DNA from: Lobosporangium transversale
Lineage: Eukaryota > Mortierellomycota > Mortierellomycetes > Mortierellales > Mortierellaceae
Direction of reading: 5' to 3'
NCBI RefSeq assembly: GCF_002105155.1
Contig: NW_019028986.1
Coordinates: 202,501-266,500, forward strand
Length of the DNA stretch: 64,000 bases
The notes under the pieces are model-generated. The model saw nothing but the letters and a program-made list of their open reading frames with translations. It was not told where the DNA came from and did not search any database. Position numbers and translations under genes: made by a program. Positions 10,755 through 24,309 of the stretch are shown here, piece after piece. Each line of letters begins with the position of its first letter. The stretch's first letter is position 1.

Positions 10755-11111
10755 ATGGTCAAATCTGTTCTCAGGCAGTGAGTAGAGCAATACACTTGCA
10801 AAGATAAAGAAAACGATATCTAAAAAAATTTCCTTTATCACTTCAGCCAACCGTACAAGGGTTTTAATGCTATTCCATGGATTCATGCAACAGAAAGGAC
10901 CAAGACAGAATGTCATGAGTTAAAACAGAGCTGAAACAGGAGAATAAACCAACAACGTTTGTTTGGAAATAAGGGGAATGGTTTTCATTATTTACTTGTT
11001 GCACATAATTTATTACTAAAACTCATCCCATACATGACCTTTTACAATCCTTCTTCTGAAACAACTTTGCTTCGTTTCCTTCCATAATCTGACCTTCATC
11101 CTCCGTCTACT
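10431..11111. other. Spacer between pirin and HMG-box gene
   Basis: Contains T runs (22 T near 10443; 32 T at 10721-10752), the upstream region of pirin and the 3' UTR of the HMG-box gene. Open frames on the minus strand consist of Lys/Phe runs and are not credible genes. Confidence 0.5.
10721..10752. repeat. Poly-T tract, 32 bases
   Basis: Uninterrupted run of T in the upstream region of the pirin gene. Confidence 0.95.
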
Positions 11112-11924
11112 CTATGATCTCCCTTTGCCTGCCCTTCCTTTCCTAGCAGAGTATGCCTGCATCTCTTCCGCGTACCGCAGCTTGTCTTGAGCGGCCTTTT
11201 CAAGATATGGAGCACGCTGCTCTGGAGTCATTTCATTCCACATCTTTGCTGCTACAGTAGGAATCGGTTGGTTAGGGTTCATGGCTCGGATGCGAGCTCG
11301 TTCACCCGACCTAAAGAACAAGAACCCAGGAATGGGATGTTTAGGTGCGTCGGGATCCTTAGTCCTCTTCTTGCCCCGTGATCTATCTTTGCCATTAATT
11401 GCCAAATCATGAGATGCATTAACGGCAGTGTTCGAAGCCCCTGCAGAGGCTGCAGTCCCTGAACTACCTCCACCAGCTCGGCTATTGCCCGTAGAATTAG
11501 TAGCTGCAGCCTGTCCTGCTCCGTTCCTTCCACTTTGACCCGCCTTGCTTCCAGGGACGTTGGAGCCTGAAGAGATCGATGGTGGTACAGCACCACCACG
11601 GCGACGGGCTGCTCCGGATGCTGCAATCTCTGCCTTACTCCTACGTGAATAGACATAATCTGGATTCCGCTTCAGGAATTCTGCTTTGATGCTTGCTGCC
11701 TTTTCATTATACTCGCGTTTCATGTCTGGTGTCATATTAGCCCATCTTTGGCCAATGGCACGTGAAATCTCGCTCACAGTCAGATTTGCATTCTCTAACA
11801 GCAATTTATGCCGCATCTCCTGGTTAAAGATCAAGTACGAATTCATAGGCCGTCTTGGTCTATTAGGATCCAACCCTGCGTTTGCTGGGTAACCGGCGTT
11901 GTCATCGTACTATATTATCAAGTC

Positions 11925-11955
<31 letters not shown>

Positions 11956-11997
11956 GTAGTTAGCGATCAATCATATTAGTAAATTGCATTGTGCTAA

Positions 11998-12035
<38 letters not shown>

Positions 12036-12215
12036 ATGAGACATACATCAGTTCCCTTAAGTCTCTTGGAGGAGCCTGCATCAACGTCGACGATTGCACG
12101 CTTTTTAGAGGAACGACGAGTGTAGACGTAGTCCGGATGATTAGTCTGGAAAGTATCTTTGATATCCTTTGCACGCGAGGTATAAAGTGATTTTCGCTCC
12201 TGAAAAGAAACGATT

Positions 12216-12248
<33 letters not shown>

Positions 12249-12563
12249 TTAGTGTCAATGTTTGAAGAGTTAAAAGCAAAACCCAATACTACGATATCAT
12301 AGCACGCCAATGACTTACAGGGGGCATGTCGCGCCATTCTTCTCCAAGACGTTTACTAAGTGCGGCTGTCTTGTGCGAGGGGTAAAGTTTCTGCAGTTCC
12401 GGTCGTCGGATACTAGAGAATACCAAAAATGCATTTGGAGGTCGTTTAGGACGACCGGAGGGATGAAGAGCAGGTTGAGACAAAGTCAGCGCTAATGCAG
12501 AAGCATCGTAATAAGGCTGTTGTTGCTGCTGTTGCTGCTGTTGTTGCATTTGTTGGCGCTGCA

Positions 12564-12603
<40 letters not shown>

Positions 12604-12664
12604 TTGTTGTATCTGCATTTGTTGCTGCTGTTGAAGTTGTTGTTGATGTAACTGCTGTTGTCGT

Positions 12665-12696
<32 letters not shown>

Positions 12697-15179
12697 TTGT
12701 TGAAGCTGTTGTTGAAGCTGTTGCTGTTGAAGCTGCTGTTGTTGAAGTTGCTGAAATTGCTGTTGCTGTTGCTTGTTCAGTTTGGGTGTTGAGGACGTCT
12801 GTGGAAGAGCAGGCATGACGGCTGTAGGTCGTGTCGCAGGGGTGACTACGGGTTCAAGAGCAGGGGTAGGAGTAGGAGCGGGGGCAGGAGCAGGGGCGGG
12901 AGCAGAGTCTGCAGGCTTATCAACAACCTTTTTCTTTCTGCCACGTCCTTTGCCTTTAGGTTTATCAGTGGCTGAGTCAGATACAGGAGGCGCTACAGGC
13001 TGAGTAAGGGGACGAGGATTAGTTTCGAAACTTTCATTTCGCTGATGTTGCCGTAAGGCTTGTTGTTGTTGATGCTGCTGCTGAGGAGTCTGATGTGCCT
13101 GATGCTGCTGCTGCTGTGGTTGTTGTTGATGATGGTGTTGCTGATGTTGAACCTGTGCTTGATGCTGCGGTTGTTGTTGCTGTTGCTGCTGCTGAAGCGT
13201 GTTTTGAGGCGAGGGTTGGTGCTGTTGTTGTTGCTGCTGGAAGCTTGGGTACTGCTGCTGATGCTGGGCCAAAGCAGCTGGAGTCAATGGACTACTGTAC
13301 ATACGATTGTGCCCTGGCACAGTCGAGTCCACACTGCTATACGGCGAGGTCATGGCATGAGATGAACCAGTATCTGTTCGTCCAAGTTCTGGTGATGGCA
13401 CATTGTCTGGCTGAATTTTTGGGTTCTTCTTGCCTTGAGCAGTCTTCTTCGCGCCTGCAGCAGCCTTTGGGGCTTTTTGCTGCTTCTTCTTGGGCTCTGG
13501 TTCGACAATCGCCGCTTTTGGTGCCGACAGCTGGGGCGACTCTTTTGGGGTGAGTGCGGACTGACCAGGAGGCGTTGATTGCTGGTGCGCATGCTGGTGC
13601 TGGGACTGAGGCAGAATAGAATTATGTGGAGATGGATAAGGTTGTTGAGGTGACTGCTGGGCGGTTGAATGGTATGAGTAAGGCGATTGTGGAAGTGGCT
13701 GATTCAGATGACGAGACGATGTCTGATGCTGAGTACTGTTGCCAGTTACACCACCGCCACTCAGCATGACGTCGCCCTTGATGCTGTTCATGGCTGGCGT
13801 GGTTGTGCGCTGGTCATATGAGGATAGAGGCTGGTTCTGAGAAATGGTAGTGGGGTTATTATTGAGAATATGATTGCCTTGTCCTGGCCGTATATCATGT
13901 GCTAGTCGATTAGGTGTTACAGGGTTGCTACCAGTTCGCTGAGCCTGATACCGACCAGCCGATTGAACTTGATTACCATGAGGATTACTGTTTAAGGGTT
14001 GGTAAACCCCATCAAGTGAATTGTCGTCATTTGGGATCAAGTTTCCACCCTACAGAAATCAAATGAATAGATAACAAGACGTTATTCAACCATACTGCTG
14101 AAGTAATCAGATCTCTTGTTCTCCTCACTTTTGGCTCATTCTGATGTTTTTTTTTTATTTTTTATGTTCTTACCTCATCGTCAGCGCCATATGTATTACG
14201 GAGATTGGTCATGCCTGCCATACCAAAATTGTTAGTAGATCCAAAGCTTGGCGCGCTGGGCCCAGTAGAAAGTGCAGAATCAAGGTAATTGCGGTTCACA
14301 GAACTAACATTCCCGAGCGAGGTTGAGGGTTTTAGCCCACCTGATCCAACCATACCGGTCTGTGCAGATGGCTGTTGCTGTCGAGAAAGTTGAGATGCTG
14401 GCGACACAACAGTGCTTGAGAAATGTTGAGAGCCTTGGTGATTGGATGAATGATGAGAGCCATAGGAAGGTTGCTGTTGTTGCGATTGAGCTTGTTGAGG
14501 CTGCTGTTGCTGCGTTTGTTGAGTCTGCTGTGGCTGGGCCTGCTATCCATGGAAGCAATATAAAGAGTGAGAGTTAATAATAAAGTCAAATCAAGACAAG
14601 AGCAACGACCACCCACGGTTCTTGCACAATTGTTGGTTGATTCTGGATACAAAAAGTATTTACCCTAAGATGAGTTGGAGATTGGTTGTGGGCTGAAAAT
14701 AGAAATGCCTGCTGCTGCTGGTGCTGTTGCTGTGGTTGCTGGGGTTGCTGTTGGGGTTGCTGTTGCTGCTGCTGTGGCTGCGAGTATTGCGAGATGGAAA
14801 GTGATGGTTGCGAGGCTGAATGGTGTGGTTGAGTCAACATGTGCGACAGCTGTCCGCTCGAGTGTGTCTGGCCAAAGCCGGTCATATCTGTAGGGCTGTT
14901 CCAGTTACCATATCCTTGAAGTCCATTGCTCGGCCGTGAGTCTCGAGTGTTGTCCAATTTATAGCTATTGGACGTTAGGGAACTGAGACCGAAACTATTG
15001 TTGTTGGCATTGTGATGTTGCAAATGTGCATACTGCTGCTGTTGTTGTTGCTGCTGAGTATGTTGTTGGGCTAAACCTTGGATCTGGCTGTTACTGGCCT
15101 GTTGCGGATGCTGCGCAAAGGGTCGCGTGGTGGCAGATCCGGTAAACTGCCCATGCTGGTTGTGCCCGTGGTAAGACAT
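11112..15179 (-). CDS. Triple HMG-box, poly-Gln nuclear protein
   Basis: Five exons join in frame: 15179-14664, 14542-14174, 14049-12319, 12199-12047 and 11909-11112, giving 1188 residues. Residues 1-800 are Gln/Ser/Pro-rich with long poly-Gln tracts, plus a basic 'KGKGRGRKKKV' patch that may be a nuclear signal or AT-hook-like. HMG box 1 (about 827-905; 'RPKRPPNAFLVFSS') is split by the exon 3/4 intron. Box 2 (about 938-1010; 'NRPRRPMNSYLIFNQEMR') follows. Both end in a near-identical 'PDYVYTRRS' / 'PDYVYSRRS' motif, as in MAT-type HMG boxes. Box 3 (about 1107-1176; 'DPDAPKHPIPGFLFF') looks like the HMGB/Nhp6 class. DNA binding is well supported, target genes unknown. A sex-locus role is not implied: mucoralean sex proteins have one box and no such array. 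Confidence 0.9.
12000..12034. repeat. Poly-A tract in HMG-box gene intron 4
   Basis: About 35 A. On the coding strand this is a T run just after the donor of intron 4. Introns 3 and 4 of this gene contain further A/T runs at 12220-12246 and 11924-11951. Confidence 0.9.
12500..12775. repeat. CAG/CAA repeat encoding poly-Gln
   Basis: Degenerate CTG/TTG trinucleotide array on the plus strand, coding mostly Gln on the minus strand directly before HMG box 1. Similar shorter arrays occur at 13060-13260, 14470-14545 and 14705-14785 in the same gene. The mixing of CAG and CAA codons limits slippage. Confidence 0.95.
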
Positions 15180-15244
15180 GAAGTCGCTGATTTATTGCCT
15201 TACTTTCCCTGACAGTCGTGTCCTGATATGTCCTCGACTCTATA

Positions 15245-15836
15245 CTATAAATAAAAATATAAAAAATAAAGCGCGCGTTGTCAGTACGATGCGTTTGAGC
15301 TTTTTTTTTTTTTTTGTTTTTATAATAAAACACGTGTTATAACAACGTTCCGATTGTAGGAGAGGAAAAAAGAATAGAAAAAAATAACAATAAATAAAAA
15401 CTGCAATTCCAGAGAACATATTTGAGTATATTCTTCCTATTCACAATAACATTAAACATGCATCGGAAGAGATCGTACTGAATCACGAGGAAAAAAATAA
15501 AAATAAAAAAATAATAATAATCTAATTCGATGCTTAATTCTCATCAGACCGAGGAAGAAAAATAAAATAAAATAAAAACTTTAAAAGAAAGGATGGATAA
15601 ATATTCATACGTATTATAATGACGAGCTAATTCCACGCGTCAGTCAATGATGTTCAAGGAATGAAGTGAAATCATCTCAATAAAAATTAAAAAATTAATA
15701 ATAGCAATAACAATAACAATAATAGCAATGGTAATGACGTGTCTTTTTTTTTTTTTTTTTTTTTTTTTCTTTGTTATGATGGCGTATTAAAAGTTAGACC
15801 CGAAATACATGTCCTTTGGAAGCTGAAGTAACTCAC
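15245..15836 (-). other. Candidate 5'-UTR intron of the HMG-box gene
   Basis: On the minus strand a good donor (CGAG-GTGAGT, first intron base 15836) lies upstream, and a T/A-rich tract ending in TATAG (last intron base 15245) lies 65 bases before the start codon. Together they would remove 592 nt of leader. This rests on splice-site appearance only. Confidence 0.4.
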
Positions 15837-18261
15837 CTCGTCTAGCTGTTCGAGAATCAGGGCCCACAGAAAGCAATGATATAAAGATAGTGATATAGAG
15901 TGTTAGAAAGCGTATACGTGTGTATGTGTGTATGCATGTAAAAAGTATAAAATAGAGAGATCAGCCAGTCAGTCTCTCGAATGAGACCCAAGGCGGATGC
16001 AAATGACGATGGAGAAAGAAGTGGCGTTAAGAGTCAGTTGAGAGGATAAGAATAACTGAGTAAAAGAAAGATTATAAAAAAAAAATAAAAAAAAAAAAAA
16101 GTTGAGCGGACACAAACAAGCACAATAAGACGCCTGACCTGCTGTGTCAAGTAAACAATCGCAATTCACACAGTCAATAAACTAAAGAAAAAAAAAAAAA
16201 AAAAAGCCAACTCTGTGACCGTCAAATGAAACTTCTCCGTTCTTCTCCAGCTGTGTTTGGTGAGGCAGTGTGGGATGTTGGCATGTATATGCAAACAAAA
16301 GAAGGAAAGAACGAAGGTAAACAAGATTAAATGGTAGTGATGCTCCGAAGGAAGAAAGTAGGAAGTAGAAGGAATCATAGAAGAGAAAGGTTGAACGTTC
16401 TCTTGATAAAATGAAAGGTTAATGTGTGGCCTGCAAGGCGTAGTACAACCTTCACAAAAAAAAAGCAATAGCAGGGCTGCTGGACTCAATGGGGATGCAC
16501 TCGTGATGGGGATAGATACGCCATAATCCATTAATAGCAATAATTAATAATAGGAGCAATGTATTAAAAACATAATAGAAACATAATGGTGGAGTAGCAT
16601 AAACGTAATCTGTCATATTTTCTATTTGCTCAAGAGAAACGAACGGGATCTTAGTGGATCTCTTTCCGCTGATCCGCTGACAGTTATCTGATCAGGACAC
16701 ATCAAGCTACCTCCATCATACAGAATGTATGTGCTGCTACACAGAGCAAGCATAAAAAAAAAACCAGATGAAAGAAGAACAAGAGTCGACCAATTTTTTT
16801 TTTTTACTATGATGACGAGTGTGATGGCTCTCTTTTTTTTTTTTTTTTTTTTTTTTTTCCTTTTCCTCTCATCTCTCCCCCCCATCCCCCCTTTCCCCTG
16901 TAAACGACTCATATCACAGGAAACTACAATTCCCTCGAGATTTTTGTGTCATAGAATGTTTCAGAGTTCATGAAGAGATGAAGAGGGATGAATATATTTG
17001 TATTCGGGAGTTGGTATTGTTGATGCAAAAGTATATAATAAAGTATAAATATATTAATGTAATTAAATAGCATTGAATGAGGTGTACAGGGACTATTTGA
17101 TGTGTGTATAAATATTGTTTGGGAAATGTGTAGAAAAAAGTGATGGAGCTCATGCATTTGAATGTGATTTGATTGCTGATGTGTATGAATGTATGTATAT
17201 ATAATGTGTATAAAAGTATAATAAATTGTATATTATGTGAATAGAAAGGACGTTATGAAGATATTGTGTGAATATGTTCAATGGGGGGATGAAAGTATAT
17301 TGTATTTGCTTCTGAATTGTATTAGAGTATGTAGTAGTTATGCGTGTGTATGTGTGCTGTGTGTAATATGTAAATATGTTGAAAAGGGTCCTCTTTACCT
17401 TTTCTGTCCAAGAGTAAGAAGTAAAAATGAAGCCCTTTTTATTTTTTTTTTTTACTTTCTTTTTGCTGTGTTGTTGTTTATAGTTTTTTTTTTTTAAAAA
17501 GTGGAATGAAGTGAATTTGAGTAGAATTGAGAATGAGTAGAAATGAGTTGAATGAGCAAAGGATTAAAAAAGGGCCAAGAATAAAAAGAACAAGAGTAAA
17601 GAAAAAAACAAAAACAAGGAGGTAAAAAAAAATCTTTTCTATTAGTCAGTCCTGTTCAATCTCGCCTTTTTGACTGGCGCAAATCAAATCAAATCAATAA
17701 GAACTAATAATATAGACCAAATTCATACCTCATATTCAATTTTAAATCCAATTCATTTTTAGCCAATCATCGTACGTCCTCATCGACCCCGAGTAAAACA
17801 AAAAAAAAAATTATTTATTGAATTGGAGTCACTCTGTCACATTGATGTGGCACATGCTTGCCGGTTGAGATATCGCTCCAATCTCACATCTCATATTCAA
17901 TCGCATTTAAACACATCATAAACATTTATTATTAAATATATTTTAACCGCTCTGTTAAAAACAATTGTGCCAATATTCAATTTTATTCTTTCTAAGCTAC
18001 TGTACATGTATATTAATGTATTATACATATACTTTTTCTTTATTTTTATTTTTTATTTTGTTTTTATTTGCACTTGTTGATTGAGTTCCACGCACGGATG
18101 TTGGATGTGGGGTAAAATCGTATATATTTTTATTATTATTATTATTTAGTACAGATTGCATTATAGGCTTTTTTTTTTTTTTTTTTGTTTAATCATTATA
18201 AAAAAATAAAAATAAGAGGACATTAAAGAAAAAAAGTAGTAACATAATAAAACGTATTTCA
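15837..18261. other. Large AT-rich spacer, no gene seen
   Basis: Upstream region of the HMG-box gene and downstream region of the Efr3 gene. It has A/T runs (16079-16100, 16187-16205, 16831-16858), TG/TA-rich stretches at 17000-17240 and no reading frame with a recognisable coding pattern. The longest frame (16166-16540, minus) is hydrophobic low complexity. Confidence 0.5.
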
Positions 18262-21200
18262 TTACACATACGGTGGGACCACAAGTGACATCTGAGTGTT
18301 ATTCTTTCTTGGACCTTCCACCTGGATAGTATTCAACAGATCTGCAAGGTCAGGTCGTGAAGCAAGCGTCGATGCTGTGGACCCACTAGAAGGTGAGGCA
18401 CCATGCTTACGAAGTGTTTGCGAATGGATAGATAATGGATAAAATCGTTGAAGTGTCGTTGTAGCGGATGATGGGCTACGAGTGACACTTCCAGGACTGG
18501 AGCTGCCCGTATCACTCGAGCTATCCACTGCCATTTGTGCCGCCGCCAGAGCTGCCTTTAGATTATCAACACCAATCTTCTTGCTAGGCATTGATGGATC
18601 ATCCAACGAAAGCATTCCACCCTCCCCACTCACTGTTGACCTGGATGTATCTTCAGAGTGTGTAGTCGACAAGTCCATGGAAGAATTCATTGACTGTGGG
18701 GCAAGCTTGGGTAAGGCCCAATCCTCCAAATGACGTGAGACGCGAATGCGGCTGTCCATACTCCGCTCCAACTTGTGACCAAGAATGCTAGAGACCCCAT
18801 TGATCGTACCTGTGGACAAGAACAGACCACTACCAAATTCTCGACTATCACCTGAACCTAACAGTCCAGACTGAGCTTCAGGATTAAACACTTGATTAAA
18901 TCGATCTGCTCCAGCACTAAATCGATCAGAGACTGTCGTCAGTAAAGTGACCAGGTGCTCACGTGCAAGAGGATGACTCAGTACAGGACTCAGGGGCTCT
19001 GAAGCTTCATCCCAAGTTAACTCTGAGGTGCGAGCCAATGACTCTTCCATAGCCCCGTAGTTGATAGGAACCCATTGCAACTCATCCTCTCTGGATTTCT
19101 TGATATTTTGGAGGTACTCCTGAGGCTCAGTCATATCATAGATCGAGACAGCCATCTGAAAGTACGAGACTATAAGCGCTGCCACCGCGCGCTTGCGCGC
19201 CACCTCAATGGCATCATCCTGCTGCTCTTCCAAAGGCTGGTTTAAACACCAATCTTGCAAGGAAAAGAGCATGGGGACAACTCGAATAAATTCATCATCC
19301 TGGAAATGGTTAAGCATAGCCTTCAAGATGCCATAGATGGCCACTAAATCCTTGGGAGTCAAGGTCGAGGAGCTTGCGTAGGCATACAAGGTCTGATGTG
19401 CTGCTGCACGGAAATACAGGTCTCCAGAGGTAGATGGGATCGATATCATCGGAGACAATCCCATACCATCGGCTATGTTTTCGTCTTCTGTGGCCAAAAA
19501 GGAGACAAGTACCTGCGCAAAGGCTGTTCGGATCTCAACGTGCCCATCCAATAAAAGACCGAGGCATGGTGTCAAGAGCTCGGACGAAATTTCTGTAGCA
19601 TGGAAATTGGCGCCTTGGCGACCACTTTCCTTGCTCGTCCTAATCACTGCCTGCAAGCTCTTGAGCAAGGCTGCACGGTATTCTACAGTGGGTACACCCT
19701 CAATTGTTTCGGGCTGAGGGGCGGTGCCGAGCTTGAATGAAAGCTTTTTTGCAATGTGAGAGATAATGTGGGGCACCTGGTTTGAGTAGTAGATATGGGT
19801 TGCAAGCCCGCCTGAGAGATAAAAAAAGAGTTAGAATAATTAAAATAGCAAAAAATTAGACTCAAAGCAAATACCAATTCAACATGAAAAACAACTTTAT
19901 TATTTGCTTGCTTATAAAACTTACCAATGCTCTTTATAAGGCCTTCCTGAATCACAACTTCCAAAGAGTGCATTTGGCTGGACTGGTTATTCTTATTCAT
20001 TGAGGCACTGGCTGAGAGTGACTTTATTAAGAATACCAATAGCGAATGGAGAACTTCCAGAACTGGCATTCCAATGAGCGAAACAGAGGATACCAAAATA
20101 GCTTCCGAAGCAGAGATCAATGTAGCCTTTTTCTGAAGGCGCAAGATGGCATCAGTAGTTGTTGAATCCACATCATCAATGCGGGAAATAATTTCATTCA
20201 CAGCCATGTATCGGTACTGTGGCAAAATGGATCTCACGATGGCCTTGATAATTTCAACGTTAAAGGAGGATGGCCACCAACGACTATGGCCATCTAAATA
20301 CGAAAATGTGGGCCCTAGAGCGAGCTTTACATCACCGCCATTAGGATTCTTGAGGAGGGCACGAAGACATCTAAGAGCTTCTGCCGTAACATCCTCGTCT
20401 GTCACTATGTTGTCGGGGTGAACTGCAATATGAATAGATACTGAACGACGGAGCGATGTCGTATTAGGCGAGTCGTCCAGAGCAATGTTGACGCCATTTT
20501 TGGAGTCAATGAGGCGGTCGAGTATTGCCGGCAGGACCAAGTTGAGTTGGGCTTTGAAATCAGATGCATAAAGTGCGCGGGATGAAACGACAGCTTCCAA
20601 TGCTCTCAATCCGATCATCCGATAGCTACGCGGAAGAGAAGGGTATGGAGAAAAATAGGTAGAAAAGAGCAGAGAGGAAGAAGAAGACAAGAATGCTTTA
20701 GCTGCAATATTCAATAATAAGAACAGGGGTAAAAATACACGTATCCTGCAGCTTTCTGTTTGGCCAACACACTGCGAGCTAATGTATTGGTGACTGACTA
20801 CTCTTCCTATAGACATTTCAGATTAGACAGGACTAACATACCGGTGACTGTTTTCGCCATTATGTGCGCTGAGCTTTGCAAAACGGTCGACGACTCTGTA
20901 ATAGATAGTTCTGAACTCGCTATCAACACCCAATGTGGAGCCGTCATGAGCGCCGCAGAAGCAAGAAAAGACATTTTGACAATGTCTCACGATATCAAGG
21001 TTTGAAGTGTCGACCAAAAGTGCATCGAGGATGCTGACGATGTTTTTGGAAAAGATATTCAAATGGGACTTGCTCTCAAGAAGAAGAGCCTTGATGATCT
21101 CGAGCGAACAATGGACATCACTGCGTATAGGTAAAGCCAGTCCAAGAAAGGCAATGAGTTATTTGTTTAATACTCTGCATTTTTCATTTTTCATTGTCAT

Positions 21201-21603
21201 CTTTTTTTCCATGTGGGCCTGAGCGCACGGAAATGTCATAAAAAAAAAAAAAGACATACGAGAATTTCTTTTTGCGGTAGTCACGAACAACTCTTCGCTC
21301 GATAAAGTTGCCAACCTTGGTCAGTTTGGCAGGCTTGGAAGTCGTATAAAAGACAAGATAGGAAAGTTCGCTGGCTTTTGGGCCTTTTTCCTCCGGACGG
21401 GATGGGTAACAGTTGTTGACGAGCGTGGCGTGTTTGATGAAACTGGATGGGATAAAAGTGGAGTGAGATGCGGTTGGGGAGGGAGCAGAGGGGGTAGACG
21501 AAGGTGCATTTGGACCCGGAGCAGAAACGGAGCCAGTACGGGAGCCAGAGCGTGTACGGTTAGAGGCGAGTGAAGGCGAGGTGGCCCCAGGCGAGGAGGA
21601 CAT
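18262..21603 (-). CDS. EFR3: Efr3-like plasma-membrane scaffold for PI4-kinase Stt4
   Basis: Four exons join in frame: 21603-21260, 21120-20842, 20625-19925 and 19811-18262, giving 957 residues. After a Ser/Pro-rich N-terminus the Efr3 signature appears: 'KHATLVNNCYPSRPEEKGP', then 'SELSYLVFYTTSKPAKLTKV' and 'VGNFIERRVVRDYRKKK'. A helical-repeat body follows ('GLATHIYYSNQVPHIISHI', 'MIGLRALEAVVSSRAL'), ending in a disordered Ser-rich tail. In the family, Efr3 is anchored to the plasma membrane by a basic, often lipidated N-terminus and recruits Ypp1/TTC7 and the PI4-kinase Stt4 into PIK patches that make plasma-membrane PI4P. The conserved region begins only around residue 55, so the exact start is less certain than the family. 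All four introns have standard GT-AG borders. Confidence 0.9.
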
Positions 21604-23616
21604 GACGAAAGAAATTAAGATGAGAAAGTGAAATGAGAAAGAGAGGGAATGGAAGAAAAGAGGATCAGCGACTATGTTCTAGAGGGGCAAATAGACAGCA
21701 CAATTTTATAGCGCGAGTCGTTTGCTCAGGAACAGGAATGGAAGTTTCAGGCGTAAAAGTCGACTGGAAAGTGAAAGAAAGAATAAAAGGAGAAAGAAAT
21801 AATGGGAGAAAGGGATGATGAGAGAAAGAAAGAAAGAAAGTAAGAAAGAAAAAAGACATAAACGATATCTCCAACAACAAAATAAACAATTGGCACATGT
21901 GCGAGTTCGCATGCATTTATTTGCTTTAGAACAGTTGCCATGCTGGATGCTTTTGCACTCGCCGAAGCGAACAGCAATTAATAAAAAAAAAGAGTTGAGC
22001 CCGTCTTTTTGGTTCTGAATGTTCTCTTCCATTCTTCATTCATTCACTCCCTCACTCACTCATTTCATCTTCACTCACCTCCTTTTTCATTTCAATGCGC
22101 TCTCCTGTTGCATCTCAATTGTCCTGTCTATATTTTTGTATCCGTTCCTCTCATCCACAAAAAAAAAAAAAAAAAAAAACATCGATGACCTTGTCATCTC
22201 ATTTTCTAGTCACCCATCTCTTAAAGCAGACGTCAATCGCAAATATTTATAAAGCACGCGCCAACAGAGAACCTTGCATGAAGTCTAGCGCCGTGTCTTT
22301 CTCTCTGTGCAACCATCACCACTTGTGTTTGTCTCTTTTCCTCCATCTTTCTTCCACAAATTCCAGACCAAACAATAACAACAACAGCAAGCAACTGGTG
22401 ATCCTTTCATCTTGTACCTCCTCTCCACAAAACGCCCATTCCTCTTTTTTTTTGACTCCGCCCTCTCACTTTTGTTGTCACATTAGACCGAATTGTCATG
22501 ACAAAGAGCAAATACCAACTTTAAAACTTTCTCAAGGAACATTAATATGACACAAAATAAGGAACGCGTCCAAAAGGATCTTTTAAGGTGCTTTTTTGTG
22601 GCTTCTGTTCGAATGCCTTGTAGTCCATTCATTCTCCCGCAATCCTTTGCTCAATGCATACTTACCAAATGGTCGAATGACTTTTTTTTTTTTTTTTTTT
22701 TTTTTTTATTTCTTCCTCTTTCTTTCCTTCTCTTCAAGACTGAAATCCACATGTAAGCTGTAAAGTGCATGCATAACAGGAATTTACCTTTTAAAGAGCA
22801 TGGTGCACCTTGCACTAATGAATGTAAATGGTAAAAAAAGGAACAAGTGAAACTTTGCTTTTCTTATTATTTTTTGTCTCGGAAGAAAGACGTTGGTGTG
22901 GAGAAATAAGTAAGGCTGAAGAGAAAAGAAGGATAATCAAGCCTGCTATATTATTATTAATATATTGTTTGTTAGGGAAAGGAAGAGTTTGGAAATGCAA
23001 AATGAATACAGGGGCAGGAACAGAATTAGGTTTAGTACAGGAGTCAAGAAAGGAGAAAGAGGAAGAGGAACATGAACGGGAGAAAGAACAAAATAAAGAG
23101 GGATTTCATTCATTCTTTGGCATTGTATTGCACTGCGTTGTTAGCATTGCGTTGGCATGGGTGGTAGGAAAAAGGGAGTAGGGGGCTGTCTTTGAACACA
23201 TTGTGTCGCCACCTCCTTGGCCAAAAGTAATTGTCTGCGCAATTATAACAAAGCAAAAACGGATCAATGGACTTGCCCTGCTTTTCAACACCAAATCCAG
23301 TGCATTCAGAACTCCTCACTGTTGCTTGCATTAAAATTATCACCATCACCACAATAATTCATTAGTATCATCATCAAGTTGTTTTGACAAAAGATGAACT
23401 GGTTCAAATGATCAAGAAAAGCAAAAAGATGGGTTAAAAAACAAAGGCTGAGACCAATAGACATCAATAAGCTTGGGTCACCGAAGCAAAGAAAAAAGAA
23501 GTGATAAGGAATGACAAGGAATGAAGCTGTAGAAAAGCCAAAATTAAAGATTTATGCTTTGGTGCTTTTTTTATTTGTGGCATGAATCTGTTTTCTGATT
23601 GATATCCTTTGTTAGT

Positions 23617-23652
<36 letters not shown>

Positions 23653-24300
23653 AAAAAAAAACTCCCAATGTTGATAGTTGGCAGTTCATGGTTGGTGTTA
23701 AGAGTGTTCAAGTCTACACCGGTGCCCTATGTTATTGGGGATACAACATGGAGCCTTGAGGCTTTGCGTGTCTGTTAATAGTGACGGAAGCAGATCTTCA
23801 TTCATCCGGACCCCTTTTAATACTATGACCAGGCCCACCAGATCACGCTTACTGGCCTAATAAACGTCAGTGAGGGGAAATACAGCAGACATTTGAAGCT
23901 TTAGGGCTTTTACCCTGCCTACTAAGCAATCGTTACAGGTGATACCCTAATATGTATGACAGAAATATATTTCACTTGTGTGTCTTGATGTTGTCATAAA
24001 CTCAATCCTGCCTCAGGTCGAAATGGCTCCCTTTAATCAGGTATTTGTGGCCAATGAAAGCAAGGGCGGTGGTGATCAGGATCTCATCAGGCGTTGTTGC
24101 TCGGCTTGAAGGAAGCTCCTTGGCTCTGTTTCGGGCTGGTTTCGGTTGAACACGACGATAAGAATGAAAGTCAAGGAATCAAGGTGCTTGATTTTGGATG
24201 TCGACAAGTTAGAGAGAAACTCAGAGGACCAATAGACTGGACATTAAGAAACCCAAATTGATAGTCATTACTTTAAAAAAGAAAAGGGGTGAGGAGAGCT
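21604..24300. other. Divergent spacer between Efr3 and PRL phosphatase genes
   Basis: Upstream regions of both genes plus a possible mobile-element tail. 21,800-22,760 is pyrimidine-rich with T and A runs. 22,830-23,180 (+) is open for 117 codons but low in information. 23,618-23,648 is a T run of about 31, which on the minus strand would be a poly-A tail downstream of the LINE remnant. On the minus strand a 50-codon open stretch around 24,030-24,180 (including 'TTPDEILITTALAFIGHKYL') is not identified. Confidence 0.4.
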
Positions 24301-24309
24301 TAATTTAGA

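Noticed and set aside
12495-13553. Several plus-strand open frames opposite the HMG-box gene (Val/Ala- or Leu-rich)
   Set aside because: They are the antisense of CAG/CAA repeats that code poly-Gln on the minus strand.
16166-16540. 124-codon minus-strand frame
   Set aside because: Hydrophobic low-complexity stretch in a spacer with poly-A runs; no signal peptide logic or homologue recognised.
22828-23181. 117-codon plus-strand frame between Efr3 and PRL
   Set aside because: Charged low-complexity composition, no recognisable motif and no sensible splice partners.
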